NCBI GenBank assembly: GCA_963731125.1 | Contig: CAVSVP010000007.1 | Location: 620,001-684,000 of the forward strand | From: CAVSVP01 sp963731125 | GTDB lineage: Bacteria > Pseudomonadota > Gammaproteobacteria > Competibacterales > Competibacteraceae | Direction of reading: 5' to 3' | Length of the DNA stretch: 64,000 nt | Translations under genes and position numbers: made by a program | Shown here: piece after piece, positions 15,461 through 24,404 of the stretch | Layout of the letters: every line of letters starts with the position of its first letter | How positions within the stretch are numbered: the stretch's first letter is position 1 | The notes under the pieces: generated by a model | The model's database searches: none | What the model saw: only the letters and a program-made list of their open reading frames with translations | What the model was told of the DNA's origin: nothing

Positions 15461-17632
15461 ATGGACGTTTCCTTTATTCTCGATTCGCTGAATGAATCTC
15501 AACGTGAAGCGGTAACGGCTTCACTGAACCCCTTGCGCGTGTTGGCCGGAGCGGGGAGCGGTAAGACTCGGGTGCTAGTGCAGCGTATCGCTTGGTTGCT
15601 GGCGGTAGAACAGGCTTCGCCCTGGTCAATCCTGGCGGTGACCTTTACTAACAAGGCCGCTGCTGAGATGCGTGGCCGTGTTGAGGCGCTGCTGGAGGCT
15701 CCCCTAGGTCGGTTGTGGATTGGTACTTTTCACGGTATTGCCCATCGGTTGCTGCGCCTGCACTGGCAGGAGGCCCGCTTGCCTCAGGGTTTCCAGATCC
15801 TGGATGCAGACGACCAGCAGCGTCTGGTACGGCGGGTCATTCGCACCCTTAATCTCGATGAAAAAAAATGGCCTCCCCGGCAGGGTGCCTGGTTTATCAA
15901 TGCCCGTAAAGACGAAGGTCTACGCCCTCAGCATATCGATGATCGGGGTGATCCGGTTCTGCGCCAGTTTCTGCGTATTTATCAGGCTTATCAAGAGCAT
16001 TGTGAGCGTGCCGGTCTGGTGGATTTTGGCGAATTGCTGTTGCGGGTTCATGAACTTTGGCGGGACACTCCCACTTTATTAGCGCACTATCGGGAACGTT
16101 TTCAACATGTTCTGGTGGACGAGTTTCAGGATACCAACACCATCCAGTATGCGTGGCTGCGCCTGCTCACCGGCGGACGCGGTGATGTGTTTATCGTCGG
16201 CGATGACGATCAATCTATTTACAGTTTCCGCGGGGCGCGTGTGGAAAATATTCAGCGCTTTAGTGAAGATTTCCCCAATACTCGCACCATCCGCTTAGAG
16301 CAGAATTACCGCTCTACCAGTACCATTCTTAAGGCCGCTAATGCGTTGATCGCTCATAATATGGGACGTTTAGGGAAAAATCTCTGGACCCAGGACACCG
16401 AGGGGGAACCCATTGCTGTTTATGCCGCCTTTAATGAATACGATGAAGCCCGCTTTGTCGTGGAGCGCGTGCGTCAGTGGGTTGAGCAGGGCGGCAAACG
16501 CGCCGAAGTGGCTATCCTTTATCGTTCCAACGCGCAATCGCGGGTCTTTGAAGAGACGCTCATCGGTACCAAGATACCGTATCGGGTTTACGGCGGACTG
16601 CGCTTTTTCGAACGGGCCGAGATCAAGGACGCGTTGGCTTATCTGCGGTTGCTTGCCAACCGCGACGATGATGCCTCTTTTGAACGGGTGGTAAATACCC
16701 CGACCCGAGGTATCGGCGAGCGTAGCTTAGATGTGGTACGGAATTTGGCCCGCGAGTTAAACTTATCCCTTTGGCGCGCCGCCCAGCGGGTAGTGAGTGA
16801 GAGTTTATTGCCGGCGCGCGCCTGCCACGCACTGAACGCTTTTTTGATTCTGGGGGATACCCTGGATCGCAATACCCAGGCGTTGCCGCTGCCTCTGCGG
16901 GTAGATCATGTGATCGAGCACAGCGGTCTATTAGCCATGTATCGTAAGGAAAAGAACGGTAAAGGCGAGGCCCGAGTTGATAACTTGCAGGAACTGGTGA
17001 ATGCCGCAGCCGAACCACCGCAGATAACCACAGTGGTTGCCGAGGCAGAGGAGCCCCTGGACGAGCTTTCGGCTTTTTTAGCCCATGCCTCGCTGGAGGC
17101 CGGCGAGGGACAGGCGGAATCCTGGGAGGACTGCGTGCAATTGATGACCCTGCATTCGGCTAAGGGCCTAGAATTCCCCGTCGTTTTTCTGGTGGGTGTC
17201 GAAGAGGGATTGTTTCCTCATCAGCAATCCCTCCAGGAAGCGGGCCGTTTAGAAGAAGAGCGCCGTCTCGCTTATGTGGGCATTACTCGTGCTCGTCGCC
17301 GTTTGTGTCTCAGTTATGCCGAAAAGCGTCGCCTGCACGGACGAGACAGCTATCCGCGTCCCTCCCGATTTGTGACAGAGATTCCCGCCGGATTGCTGCA
17401 GGATGTTCGAACCCGTGCTGCACTTTACCGACCTCTCTCCAGCCAGCCGTTGTCGACGGCGGCCGACAAAGACGCATTACGCCCCGGACAGGCGGTGCGC
17501 CATCCTAGCTTTGGCGTCGGAATGGTGCAGGCCGTTGAAGGCCAAGGGGCGCATATGCGGGTGCAGGTAAAATTTGCCGAGGCTGGTGCTAAGTGGCTGG
17601 TTCTGGCTTATGCTAAATTGGAACGACTGTAA
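15461..17632 (+). CDS. uvrD: DNA helicase II UvrD
   Basis: Superfamily 1A 3'-5' helicase for nucleotide-excision and mismatch repair. The 723-residue length is close to E. coli UvrD (720). N-terminal LDSLNESQREAVTA (Q motif), AGAGSGKTRVLVQRI (Walker A), VDEFQDTN (Walker B), GDDDQSIYSFRGA, LEQNYRST, TLHSAKGLEFPVVFLVG and YVGITRARRRL are all present in order. The C-terminal region with the RNA-polymerase/UvrB-interaction Tudor-like part (HPSFGVGMVQAVEGQG...) is retained. ATG at 15461. Confidence 0.96.
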   Translation: MDVSFILDSLNESQREAVTASLNPLRVLAGAGSGKTRVLVQRIAWLLAVEQASPWSILAVTFTNKAAAEMRGRVEALLEAPLGRLWIGTFHGIAHRLLRLHWQEARLPQGFQILDADDQQRLVRRVIRTLNLDEKKWPPRQGAWFINARKDEGLRPQHIDDRGDPVLRQFLRIYQAYQEHCERAGLVDFGELLLRVHELWRDTPTLLAHYRERFQHVLVDEFQDTNTIQYAWLRLLTGGRGDVFIVGDDDQSIYSFRGARVENIQRFSEDFPNTRTIRLEQNYRSTSTILKAANALIAHNMGRLGKNLWTQDTEGEPIAVYAAFNEYDEARFVVERVRQWVEQGGKRAEVAILYRSNAQSRVFEETLIGTKIPYRVYGGLRFFERAEIKDALAYLRLLANRDDDASFERVVNTPTRGIGERSLDVVRNLARELNLSLWRAAQRVVSESLLPARACHALNAFLILGDTLDRNTQALPLPLRVDHVIEHSGLLAMYRKEKNGKGEARVDNLQELVNAAAEPPQITTVVAEAEEPLDELSAFLAHASLEAGEGQAESWEDCVQLMTLHSAKGLEFPVVFLVGVEEGLFPHQQSLQEAGRLEEERRLAYVGITRARRRLCLSYAEKRRLHGRDSYPRPSRFVTEIPAGLLQDVRTRAALYRPLSSQPLSTAADKDALRPGQAVRHPSFGVGMVQAVEGQGAHMRVQVKFAEAGAKWLVLAYAKLERL

Positions 17633-17720
17633 AAAGGGCACTTGTTGCTTGTGCAAGCACTCGAACCGGTTTATCCGCCAAATTAATACCGACCATTCCC
17701 ATCGGTGATGACTCAGAGCC

Positions 17721-18470
17721 ATGGTCAACATTCCTTCCCCACTGATTGACACCCTCCACGCTGTCCAGCGTATTACCGTACTCACCGGCGCCGGCGTCTC
17801 TGCGGAGAGTGGTGTGCCGACTTTTCGCGATGCTCAAACCGGTCTATGGGCCCGCTACCGTCCGGAAGAGTTAGCCACTCCCGAGGCTTTTCAACGTAAT
17901 GCCAAGCTTGTCTGGGATTGGTACGCTTGGCGACGGGAACTTGTGGCGGATGTTAAGCCCAACGCTGCTCACCATGCACTGGTGAAACTGGAACAGCAAG
18001 TTCCCAGTTTGACTCTGATTACCCAAAATGTAGACGGTTTGCACCGGCGGGCAGGCAGTCGAAAAGTACTGGAACTGCATGGTGAGTTATTTCGTACCAA
18101 ATGCAGTCAGTGTGAAAGAATCGTGAGTCGCTGGCAAGACGGCGGCGAAACTCCTCCTTCCTGTCCCCACTGCCGTGCTTGGTTACGTCCGGATGTGGTG
18201 TGGTTTGGCGAGATGCTGCCGGTAACTGTATTACGGGAGGCCGAAGCAGCTGCGGCGCAATGTGAGGTCTTTTTTAGCATCGGTACATCATCTCTAGTTT
18301 ATCCTGCTGCCGAATTGCCTTTTACCGCCTTGCGCGGCGGTGCTACCGTAATAGAGATCAACCCTCAGCCCACTCCTCTCAGCCGCTATGTGGCTTATAC
18401 TCTACAAGGTGCAGCTGGAAAAGTGCTGCCAGCCTTACTGAAGGCCGTATGGGATAGTAAAGTCCCCTAA
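17721..18470 (+). CDS. cobB: NAD-dependent protein deacylase, sirtuin (CobB-like)
   Basis: A 249-residue class III sirtuin that removes acyl groups from protein lysines using NAD+. Motifs: TGAGVSAESGVPTFRD (NAD binding), DWYAWRRE (the Tyr/Arg pair that marks desuccinylase/demalonylase activity in SIRT5-like enzymes), TQNVDGLHRRAG, catalytic His in LELHGEL, and a four-Cys zinc site (CSQC ... CPHC). It lies downstream of uvrD on the same strand with an 88-bp gap. Substrate preference beyond deacylation is an inference from the Tyr/Arg motif. Confidence 0.93.
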   Translation: MVNIPSPLIDTLHAVQRITVLTGAGVSAESGVPTFRDAQTGLWARYRPEELATPEAFQRNAKLVWDWYAWRRELVADVKPNAAHHALVKLEQQVPSLTLITQNVDGLHRRAGSRKVLELHGELFRTKCSQCERIVSRWQDGGETPPSCPHCRAWLRPDVVWFGEMLPVTVLREAEAAAAQCEVFFSIGTSSLVYPAAELPFTALRGGATVIEINPQPTPLSRYVAYTLQGAAGKVLPALLKAVWDSKVP

Positions 18471-18517
18471 GTGAGTCTGCATCTGTAGGTAAGCCTATGC
18501 GTTAGGGGTAAAGAAGA

Positions 18518-18961
18518 ATGTCAGCCGAAGAGAATAAAGCCATTATTTGCCGGTGGATTGAAGAAGCCTGGAATCAGGGTAAAGTGGATATTGCCGACGA
18601 GCTTTATGCAGACAATTTTATTGCCAAGGATATCGATGATCCGGATAAGGTGTTGCAGGGACCAGACGACATAAAACATTATGTTATTGCAACGCGTTCC
18701 GCTTTTCCCGATATTCATTTCACCATAGATCATATGCTTGCCGAGGGAGACGAGGTCGTAGGCGCTTTTACGATTCGTGGTACTCACGAAGGCTTTTTGG
18801 GAGACATTGAGCCAACCGGAAAACGGGTGGTCTTTAAAGCAGTTGACATTTGGCGCTTTGCTGACTCAAAAATTGTCGAGCGTTGTGTAGCCAGTGTTGA
18901 CAGATTAGCGCTCTTGCAACAGCTGGGTGTTCTGCCTGCATTGGAAAAACCCAGGAGATAG
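18518..18961 (+). CDS. SnoaL-like ester cyclase family protein
   Basis: A 147-residue SnoaL/NTF2-fold protein. It shows the family start EENKAIICRWIEEAWNQGKVDIADELYADNF, the central GPDDIKHYV, FPDIHFTIDHMLAEGDEVVGAFTIRGTHEG, and a closing strand with DIWRFADSKIVE. Such proteins can be polyketide cyclases or unassigned stress proteins; there is no polyketide context here. The stop is followed within 10 bp by the HAD phosphatase start, so they are probably co-transcribed. Function not predicted. Confidence 0.85.
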   Translation: MSAEENKAIICRWIEEAWNQGKVDIADELYADNFIAKDIDDPDKVLQGPDDIKHYVIATRSAFPDIHFTIDHMLAEGDEVVGAFTIRGTHEGFLGDIEPTGKRVVFKAVDIWRFADSKIVERCVASVDRLALLQQLGVLPALEKPRR

Positions 18962-18967
18962 ACTTTG

Positions 18968-19684
18968 ATGACCACAGGTAGCTCAACCCCTCGAGACTTA
19001 ATTGTGCTGTTGTGGGACATCGACGGTACTCTTCTACATGGCGGAAAGGCTGCTATCGCGGCTTGGCGTTTGGCTACGCAGGCCGAATTCGGCAGAGATT
19101 TCGACTGGCGCCGGGTGGATGCCTCGGGAGCAACAGATATCTCAATAGCGGGACAGATATGTGCCCAGCTAGGCTGGTCAACAGAGGCCGGCACCCGGCT
19201 GATGGCACGCTACGTTGAGGAACTGCCGGAACAGCTACATTGCCAGCCTGCCGTTGCGCTGACCAACGCGGCAGAGGTGCTCTCCTATGTTGCTGATAAC
19301 CCAGCCTATGCTAATTTGCTGCTGACTGGTAATTTACGCGTGGCAGCGTATGCTAAATTGGCCTCCTGCGGTCTTGGTCAGTTTTTATGGAATGGCGCAT
19401 TCGGCGACAGCAAATTGGAAAGAAATCAGGTGGCCGCTATCGCCAGGTGCCTTGCCAGTAAGGCCTTTGGTAGCAACGTACCGCTCCTCGTGATCGGGGA
19501 TACCCCTCGGGATATCATGGCTGCACGCTCCATCGGAGCCTATGTTCTCGCCGTTGCCACGGGTTTCTATTCTCTGGAAGCGTTGGCGAAATATCACCCT
19601 GATGGTCTCCTTGCTGGATTGCCGCCTGCCGAACATTTTTCCACCATCATTGAAAAATCGTTGGTAATATGCTCACGGATTTGA
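18968..19684 (+). CDS. HAD-family hydrolase (phosphatase)
   Basis: About 238 residues. HAD motif I is LLWDIDGTLLHGG (nucleophile D and D+2), motif II LLTGNL, the lysine region FGDSKLERNQ, and motif IV VIGDTPRDIMAARSIGAYV. The cap between motifs I and II is helical, typical of phosphoglycolate-phosphatase-like members. ATG at 18968 is used; a TTG one codon earlier is also open. The substrate is not identifiable. It sits between the SnoaL-like gene and an alpha/beta hydrolase, all on the plus strand and probably one operon. Confidence 0.88.
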   Translation: MTTGSSTPRDLIVLLWDIDGTLLHGGKAAIAAWRLATQAEFGRDFDWRRVDASGATDISIAGQICAQLGWSTEAGTRLMARYVEELPEQLHCQPAVALTNAAEVLSYVADNPAYANLLLTGNLRVAAYAKLASCGLGQFLWNGAFGDSKLERNQVAAIARCLASKAFGSNVPLLVIGDTPRDIMAARSIGAYVLAVATGFYSLEALAKYHPDGLLAGLPPAEHFSTIIEKSLVICSRI

Positions 19685-19712
19685 CAGTTAGCCTTAAAGG
19701 AGAGAGACGGTC

Positions 19713-20483
19713 ATGACCGAGCAATCCTTTTTAACCCTACCCGGGGGAGCGACCATCGCTTATCACCGTACTCTCGGATCCAGTCCAGGCGTGATGTTCC
19801 TGGGGGGCTTTATGTCCGATATGACCGGCACTAAGGCAATGTACTTGGAACACTGGAACCGTACCCGCGGCCGGACATTTTTGCGTTTTGATTATCAAGG
19901 GCATGGGGCCTCTAGCGGTCGTTTCGAAGAGGGCACCATCGGTCGCTGGGCTGCGGATGTGCTGGTTGTGTTTGACCGCTTGACCACTGGACAGCAAATC
20001 TTGGTAGGTTCGTCCATGGGAAGTTGGATTATGCTGCTCATAGCCCTAACCCGGCCTGAGCGGATTGCCGGATTGGTGAGTGTCGCCTGCGCGGCCGATT
20101 TTACCGAAACAATGCTCTGGCAGCGCATGGACGAGATAACGCGGGCGCGATTGCAGCGCGACGGTGTGATTTATGTACCGGCCTGCAATGAAAACGAGAA
20201 ACCATACCCCATTACGAAGCAGCTGATAGAGGAGGCCCGCCAGCATTTGTTATTGACGGATGAGCTCCTATCGATCACTTGCCCCGTGCGTCTGTTGCAC
20301 GGTATGCGCGACCCTGACGCAGCCTGGCAGACCAGCACCCGCGTCGCCGAATGTTTGGAAAGCACGGATGTGCGGGTGGTTCTGGTCAAGGATGGCGAAC
20401 ATACCATGTCGCGGGACTGCGATCTGGCGTTATTGACCGAACTGCTCGATGAGCTTATTGAAAAGACAGTCCTTACAACGTGA
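19713..20483 (+). CDS. Alpha/beta hydrolase (ABHD10-like thioesterase/esterase)
   Basis: A 256-residue alpha/beta hydrolase. FLGGFMSDMTGTKA (oxyanion region), FDYQGHGASSG, nucleophile elbow VGSSMGSW, acid residue in LLHGMRDPDAAW, and the final His in KDGEHTMSRDCD form a complete triad. The pattern resembles ABHD10-type depalmitoylases and bacterial relatives; the substrate is unknown. A strong AAGGAGAG ribosome-binding site precedes the ATG. It is the last gene of the likely uvrD-to-hydrolase run. Confidence 0.88.
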   Translation: MTEQSFLTLPGGATIAYHRTLGSSPGVMFLGGFMSDMTGTKAMYLEHWNRTRGRTFLRFDYQGHGASSGRFEEGTIGRWAADVLVVFDRLTTGQQILVGSSMGSWIMLLIALTRPERIAGLVSVACAADFTETMLWQRMDEITRARLQRDGVIYVPACNENEKPYPITKQLIEEARQHLLLTDELLSITCPVRLLHGMRDPDAAWQTSTRVAECLESTDVRVVLVKDGEHTMSRDCDLALLTELLDELIEKTVLTT

Positions 20484-20560
20484 ATCCTGAATCCTACCTA
20501 ACCTCTTAATGGTGGTTTAATCGGGTATCCTCTTTAGCCGGGACACTCTGCAGGCTACTT

Positions 20561-20629
20561 TGTAGGAGCGAGCTTGCTCGCGATTGAGGCGGGCATCAGA
20601 ATTAGTTCGCGAGCGAGCTCGCTCCTACA
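20561..20629. repeat. REP/BIME-type inverted palindrome pair
   Basis: TGTAGGAGCGAGCTTGCTCG at 20561-20580 faces its inverted partner (CGAGCTCGCTCCTACA, ending at 20629), separated by about 22 bp. Each arm is itself palindromic (CGAGCTTGCTCG). This is the classic form of repetitive extragenic palindromes best known from pseudomonads and other gammaproteobacteria. It stands between convergent genes and may act as a transcription terminator or RAYT-mobilised element; no RAYT transposase is in the window. Confidence 0.8.
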
Positions 20630-20647
20630 GGTGGATGTGGCCTTTAA

Positions 20648-21031
20648 TCAGGGGTAATAAGCTTGAAACTGTCTGCTGGTCGGTTTGCAAACGCGTTTGG
20701 CATTACTGCGATTGTTAAAGGTATCATCTATCACTGTTGTACAATTGTCCCGCTGGACATGACTTGCCGGGGGTGCAGAAAACTGATTTTGTCGCAAATC
20801 TCCATTTCTGTTGTTAAAACCCTCTAGAGTTGGTTGGGAACGGGCAGTGTGTTTACCATAGTAGTGTTCGTAAAGCGTTGAATTATAGCGAATAGGCTCG
20901 CGTTGTTGGTCCGATGAGGGTGGAGTTGCATCAGGCTGGCTTCGATCATTAAAGGGTGTTGCGGCAGCATTGTTTATTCCGTAAAGAACTACCATAAGAA
21001 TAAACACAACGATGGTCGATGGGTTTTTCAA
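20648..21031 (-). CDS. Small secreted protein of unknown function
   Basis: No family recognised. The likely start is a TTG at 21031, because AAGGAGAG stands 5-6 bp before it and the product then begins with a clean signal peptide (KNPSTIVVFILMVVLYGINNAAA, read in two halves: basic start, then hydrophobic core ending AAA). An ATG 30 bp upstream is in frame without such a site. The mature part of about 100 residues is polar, rich in N, Q, R and S, with two cysteines (DNCTTV and KRVCKP) that could form a disulfide in the periplasm. It is downstream of the Deg protease gene on the same strand. Confidence 0.6.
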   Translation of the reverse strand: MKNPSTIVVFILMVVLYGINNAAATPFNDRSQPDATPPSSDQQREPIRYNSTLYEHYYGKHTARSQPTLEGFNNRNGDLRQNQFSAPPASHVQRDNCTTVIDDTFNNRSNAKRVCKPTSRQFQAYYP

Positions 21032-21118
21032 GCTAACTCTCCTTAAAAATTGTATCTGCATATAGCGTTTTTAGCTAATACGCTTATCCATTTGCCTTGG
21101 ACGTGGCGTCGCCAATTT

Positions 21119-21168
21119 GCCAGCTTTATGGTAATAAGTAAATGCCAGCTTTATGGTAATAAGTAAAT
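21119..21168. repeat. Exact 25-bp tandem duplication
   Basis: A 25-bp unit starting GCCAGCTTTATGGTAATAAG occurs twice in direct succession (21119-21143 and 21144-21168), followed by a partial GCC. It lies in the gap between the small secreted protein and the Deg protease. Only two units are present, so it may be simple slippage or an assembly artefact. Confidence 0.8.
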
Positions 21169-21231
21169 GCCCGATTGAGACAGCGTGATATTTTCGGCGT
21201 AAAAGCAGAAAATCGTCCTGCTGCTCAAATA

Positions 21232-22407
21232 TTAATACCTTAGTGTACTGACCGAATGCACATTGCTGTTAATGTCTGAAATATGTGAAGTCGTGAGTTC
21301 ACTGAGCCTTGCTTGCAGGGTCATAGGCTTTCCTTCGCGCAGAATCGCTAGAGTCACCCACGAGCCTACCGACGATAAGCCGATTGCGTTACGTAGATCC
21401 TTGGCATCTCGAATAGGGCGGTCGTTGATCGCTACCACGATATCACCGGCTTTTAAACCGGCGCGCTGCGCTGCAGAATCCGGCAACACTTGAGCAATCA
21501 CTGCTCCCTGGGTAGTAGAAATGCCAAAGGCCTGAGCGAGGTCTGGGGTAAGATCCTGTACCGATACGCCCAGCCGGCCACGGCGTACCTCACCGAATGC
21601 TATCAATTGTTTTATCAGTTGCTGCACGATATTGCTGGGAATGGCGAAACCAATACCTACATTACCTCCACCGGGTGCAATGATAGCCGTGTTGATACCA
21701 ACGACTTCGCCCCGGAGGTTGACGAGAGCACCCCCAGAGTTGCCGGGGTTGATGGAAGCGTCGGTCTGAATAAAATCTTCATAGCCCTCGATGCCTAACC
21801 GATTGCGTCCCAGAGCGCTGACTATGCCGGAGGTAACCGTTTGGCCCAGTCCGAATGGATTGCCGATGGCCACCACAAAATCACCGACACGGAGCTTGGT
21901 GGAATCGGCTAAAGTAAGAGCAGTAAGATTTTCAGTTGGTATCTGAAGCACTGCCACGTCCGTTTCCGGATCGGAACCAATAACGGAAGCGCTCAACTGA
22001 CGACCATCGAGCAGGGTAACAGTGATGGTATCAGCCTGATCGATAAGATGATGATTGGTAACGACATAACCCTGTGCAGCGTCTACCACCACGCCTGAAC
22101 CCAGGCTTTGGGTGCGGCGCTCTTGAGGTCCATCGAGAAACCCAAAAAAACGCCGAAAAAAAGGATCTTCCAGCAACGGATGACGTTGCATCACTATCCG
22201 GCCTTCGCTAGAAATATTTACCACGGCAGGAGTCGTGCGTTCCAGCATAGGAGCTAGCGTTGGCAAGGTTTGGTTATCGGCAGATTGCCAAGACGAAGTC
22301 CCTGACGATGAAGCCGCGCATCCTGAAAGGCTAACGGTGGTGATCAGCACTATCAACCTTAGAGTCAGCGGCAAACTGTTGTTTATATGCATTACTGTTT
22401 GTCTCAT
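21232..22407 (-). CDS. Deg/HtrA-family serine protease, lipoprotein with one PDZ domain
   Basis: A 391-residue trypsin-like protease of the envelope. The N-terminus carries a lipoprotein signal (LIVLITTVSLSGCAAS, lipobox LSGC), which would place it on a membrane facing the periplasm. Protease triad: His in YVVTNHHLID, Asp in DPETDVAVLQI, Ser in INPGNSGGALVN. One PDZ domain follows (RRGRLGVSVQDL ... VTLAILREGKP), then a short tail; DegP/DegQ have two PDZ domains, DegS has one. The start at 22407 is supported by GAGGAGGG. Best described as a DegS/DegQ-like quality-control protease. The lipobox is atypical for DegS, which uses a transmembrane anchor. Confidence 0.9.
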   Translation of the reverse strand: MRQTVMHINNSLPLTLRLIVLITTVSLSGCAASSSGTSSWQSADNQTLPTLAPMLERTTPAVVNISSEGRIVMQRHPLLEDPFFRRFFGFLDGPQERRTQSLGSGVVVDAAQGYVVTNHHLIDQADTITVTLLDGRQLSASVIGSDPETDVAVLQIPTENLTALTLADSTKLRVGDFVVAIGNPFGLGQTVTSGIVSALGRNRLGIEGYEDFIQTDASINPGNSGGALVNLRGEVVGINTAIIAPGGGNVGIGFAIPSNIVQQLIKQLIAFGEVRRGRLGVSVQDLTPDLAQAFGISTTQGAVIAQVLPDSAAQRAGLKAGDIVVAINDRPIRDAKDLRNAIGLSSVGSWVTLAILREGKPMTLQARLSELTTSHISDINSNVHSVSTLRY

Positions 22408-22518
22408 GGCGATACCCTCCTCGATACTGCTTAGAGGAGGAATGGCATTGCGTCATTTTCTTTTTCCAATGGAGATCTTAGCCTGGAGAGACAAAACCGA
22501 TCCCCGACAGGGGCGATA

Positions 22519-23451
22519 TTAGCCGCCCAAATGAGTGCGTGGATTGAAGTCCAGCTCTTCTGCCATATGTTGGAATAACTGACGAGCAGCTTCCGAATTC
22601 ACCGGTGGATTGACGATTTGTAGTATTACATACTGGTCACCAGCGGGTTTACCCGGTAATCCACGTCCCCGCAGACGTAGTCTCTGACCAGTCTGGGCAT
22701 TGGCCGGAATGGTCAAAGTGACTCTACCTCCCAGCGTGGGAACCTCTACTCGGGTTCCCAAGGCTGCTTCCCAGGGAGTCAGTGGCAACTCCAAGATAAT
22801 ATCTCGACCCTGAACCTGGTAGAGTGCATGGGACTTTAGTATGACTTCCAAATATAGATCGCCGCTAGGGCCACTACCCAAACCAGGTGAGCCCTGGCCT
22901 ATAAGGCGAATCTTCTGGCCATTTGTCACACCCCGAGGAATTCGAACGTTTAAAGACTTAGGTCGAGTTACGCCTCTTCCCATAGCATCCACTTCCGGGG
23001 CTTGTAGCTGTAAACTACGGCTGCCACCATGGTAAGCCTCTTCCAGGGTGAGCTCAATGCGGGCGTGTTGATCCTCTCCCTGCCGCTGAAAACCACGGCG
23101 ATCGGTAGAACCTCCCAAACCGCCAAACAGAGACTCAAAGAAATCGCTGAAATCGGCGCCACCGGTAAACCCGCCACTGCGAAAGTGATGCGTTTGCTGC
23201 CAACCCGGTGATGGTCGGAACTCTTGGCCGGCTTTCCAATTCGTACCCAGTTGATCGTAAGCACTGCGTTTTTCAGAATCACGTAGTACTTCATAAGCTT
23301 CAGCAATTTCTTTGAAGCGTTCCTCAGCGTTAGGTTCTTTACTGACATCAGGGTGATACTTACGGGCCAGCTTGCGGTAAGCTTTCTTAATCTCGTCTTC
23401 CGCTGCTGTACGAGGTACCCCAAGAATCCTGTAATAATCTTTATACTGCAT
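22519..23451 (-). CDS. cbpA: Curved DNA-binding protein CbpA / DnaJ-class co-chaperone
   Basis: A 310-residue type II J-protein. J domain at residues 4-70 with YRKLARKYHPDVSK (HPD motif), then a Gly/Phe-rich linker (residues 80-115, FRSGGFTGGADFSDFFESLFGG), and two beta-rich C-terminal substrate-binding domains (LTLEEAYHGG, VRIPRGVTNGQKIRLIGQG, DLYLEVILKSHALYQVQGRDI). No zinc finger, so CbpA rather than DnaJ. The CbpM modulator gene usually found beside cbpA is not seen. It works with DnaK and binds DNA. Convergent with nothing; the Deg protease lies downstream on the same strand. Confidence 0.92.
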   Translation of the reverse strand: MQYKDYYRILGVPRTAAEDEIKKAYRKLARKYHPDVSKEPNAEERFKEIAEAYEVLRDSEKRSAYDQLGTNWKAGQEFRPSPGWQQTHHFRSGGFTGGADFSDFFESLFGGLGGSTDRRGFQRQGEDQHARIELTLEEAYHGGSRSLQLQAPEVDAMGRGVTRPKSLNVRIPRGVTNGQKIRLIGQGSPGLGSGPSGDLYLEVILKSHALYQVQGRDIILELPLTPWEAALGTRVEVPTLGGRVTLTIPANAQTGQRLRLRGRGLPGKPAGDQYVILQIVNPPVNSEAARQLFQHMAEELDFNPRTHLGG

Positions 23452-23811
23452 GCTTTTAACTGAGGATTGCTCTTACGGTAAGGGGATAATGTAGATTCTG
23501 CCGAATTTACCTGTTGATGCGCCAGAATGTCACGCGGCCAATGATAATAATGAAACAACATGGCTTCTACACCAGCATGGTGCATCTTGACAAACGATAA
23601 TTTCCAATCTCCCATTGCTGCTATTTTCAAGAAATTGGGTCAACAAGTGATATTTCAAGAGAATGCTCTATCTAAGTATTTGTGACTCTTGCTGTACAAG
23701 CTGTCCAGCATGTGACGCAGTGTTATACCGTTTCCCAAATTTAAAGAGTGCATAAGCATTTAATGAGATTTGGTATTAGTTTTCATCGGTAAGTTGAGTC
23801 AGAGGATTAAA
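23452..23811. other. Intergenic region upstream of cbpA and moaB
   Basis: 360 bp between two divergent genes, AT-rich, expected to hold both promoters. A minus-strand frame is open through it and on into cbpA in another frame, but it has no recognisable similarity and no ribosome-binding site; I do not call it a gene. No repeats or RNA gene were seen. Confidence 0.5.
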
Positions 23812-24333
23812 ATGGCAGAACAGCGTGAATTTATATCTCTCAACATTGCAGTGCTGACCGTTTCCGATACACGCACCGACGCCAATGATACTTCCGGACA
23901 AATTTTGGTTAACCGCCTGCTGGCCACTGGTCATCAGTTAGTTGAGAAACGCATTGTGCCGGATAACATTTACCGAATTCGTGCAGTGGTTTCCCAGTGG
24001 ATTGTCGAAGATGCTATTAGCGTCGTGTTAACTACCGGCGGGACCGGTTTGACTGGTCGAGATGGTACGCCTGAGGCTATACAAGTATTGCTAGATAAGA
24101 AAATTCAAGGTTTTGGAGAACTGTTTCGTACGGTGTCCTGGGAAGAAATTGGGACATCCACAATACAATCCCGTTGTTTAGCGGGAGTGGCAAACGGCAC
24201 CTATCTGTTTTGCCTGCCGGGTTCTTCAGGCGCTTGCCGCACTGGCTGGGATCGTATTCTGAAAGCCCAGCTGGATTACCGAACTCGCCCCTGCAATCTA
24301 GTGGAATTAATGCCACGTTTACGGGAGTATTAA
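23812..24333 (+). CDS. moaB: Molybdenum cofactor biosynthesis protein MoaB
   Basis: A 173-residue MoaB/MogA-fold protein involved in molybdopterin maturation (adenylyl transfer in MogA-type members). Motifs: IAVLTVSDTRTDANDTSG, VVLTTGGTGLTGRDGTPEAI (MPT-binding TGGTG), SWEEIGTSTIQSRCLAGVANG and LPGSSGACRTGWD. The closing RTRPCNLVELMPRL matches E. coli MoaB rather than MogA. Start at ATG 23812, preceded by AGAGGA. A frame open upstream to 23770 is not needed. The rest of the Moco pathway is not in the window. Confidence 0.92.
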   Translation: MAEQREFISLNIAVLTVSDTRTDANDTSGQILVNRLLATGHQLVEKRIVPDNIYRIRAVVSQWIVEDAISVVLTTGGTGLTGRDGTPEAIQVLLDKKIQGFGELFRTVSWEEIGTSTIQSRCLAGVANGTYLFCLPGSSGACRTGWDRILKAQLDYRTRPCNLVELMPRLREY

Positions 24334-24404
24334 TGGTAGCTTGCATTGCTAAAGTCATTGTCGCCATGGGATGCCTTGAGTTTTAGCGCCGCTAAGAGGA
24401 AACG

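Noticed and set aside
14174..18470. Functional pairing of the HDAC-like enzyme and the sirtuin
   Set aside because: They are on opposite strands and separated by uvrD; nearness alone does not support a joint role.
22968..23630. Minus-strand frame overlapping the start of cbpA
   Set aside because: It runs through the cbpA coding sequence in another frame; no ribosome-binding site or recognisable motif. CbpA itself is clear.
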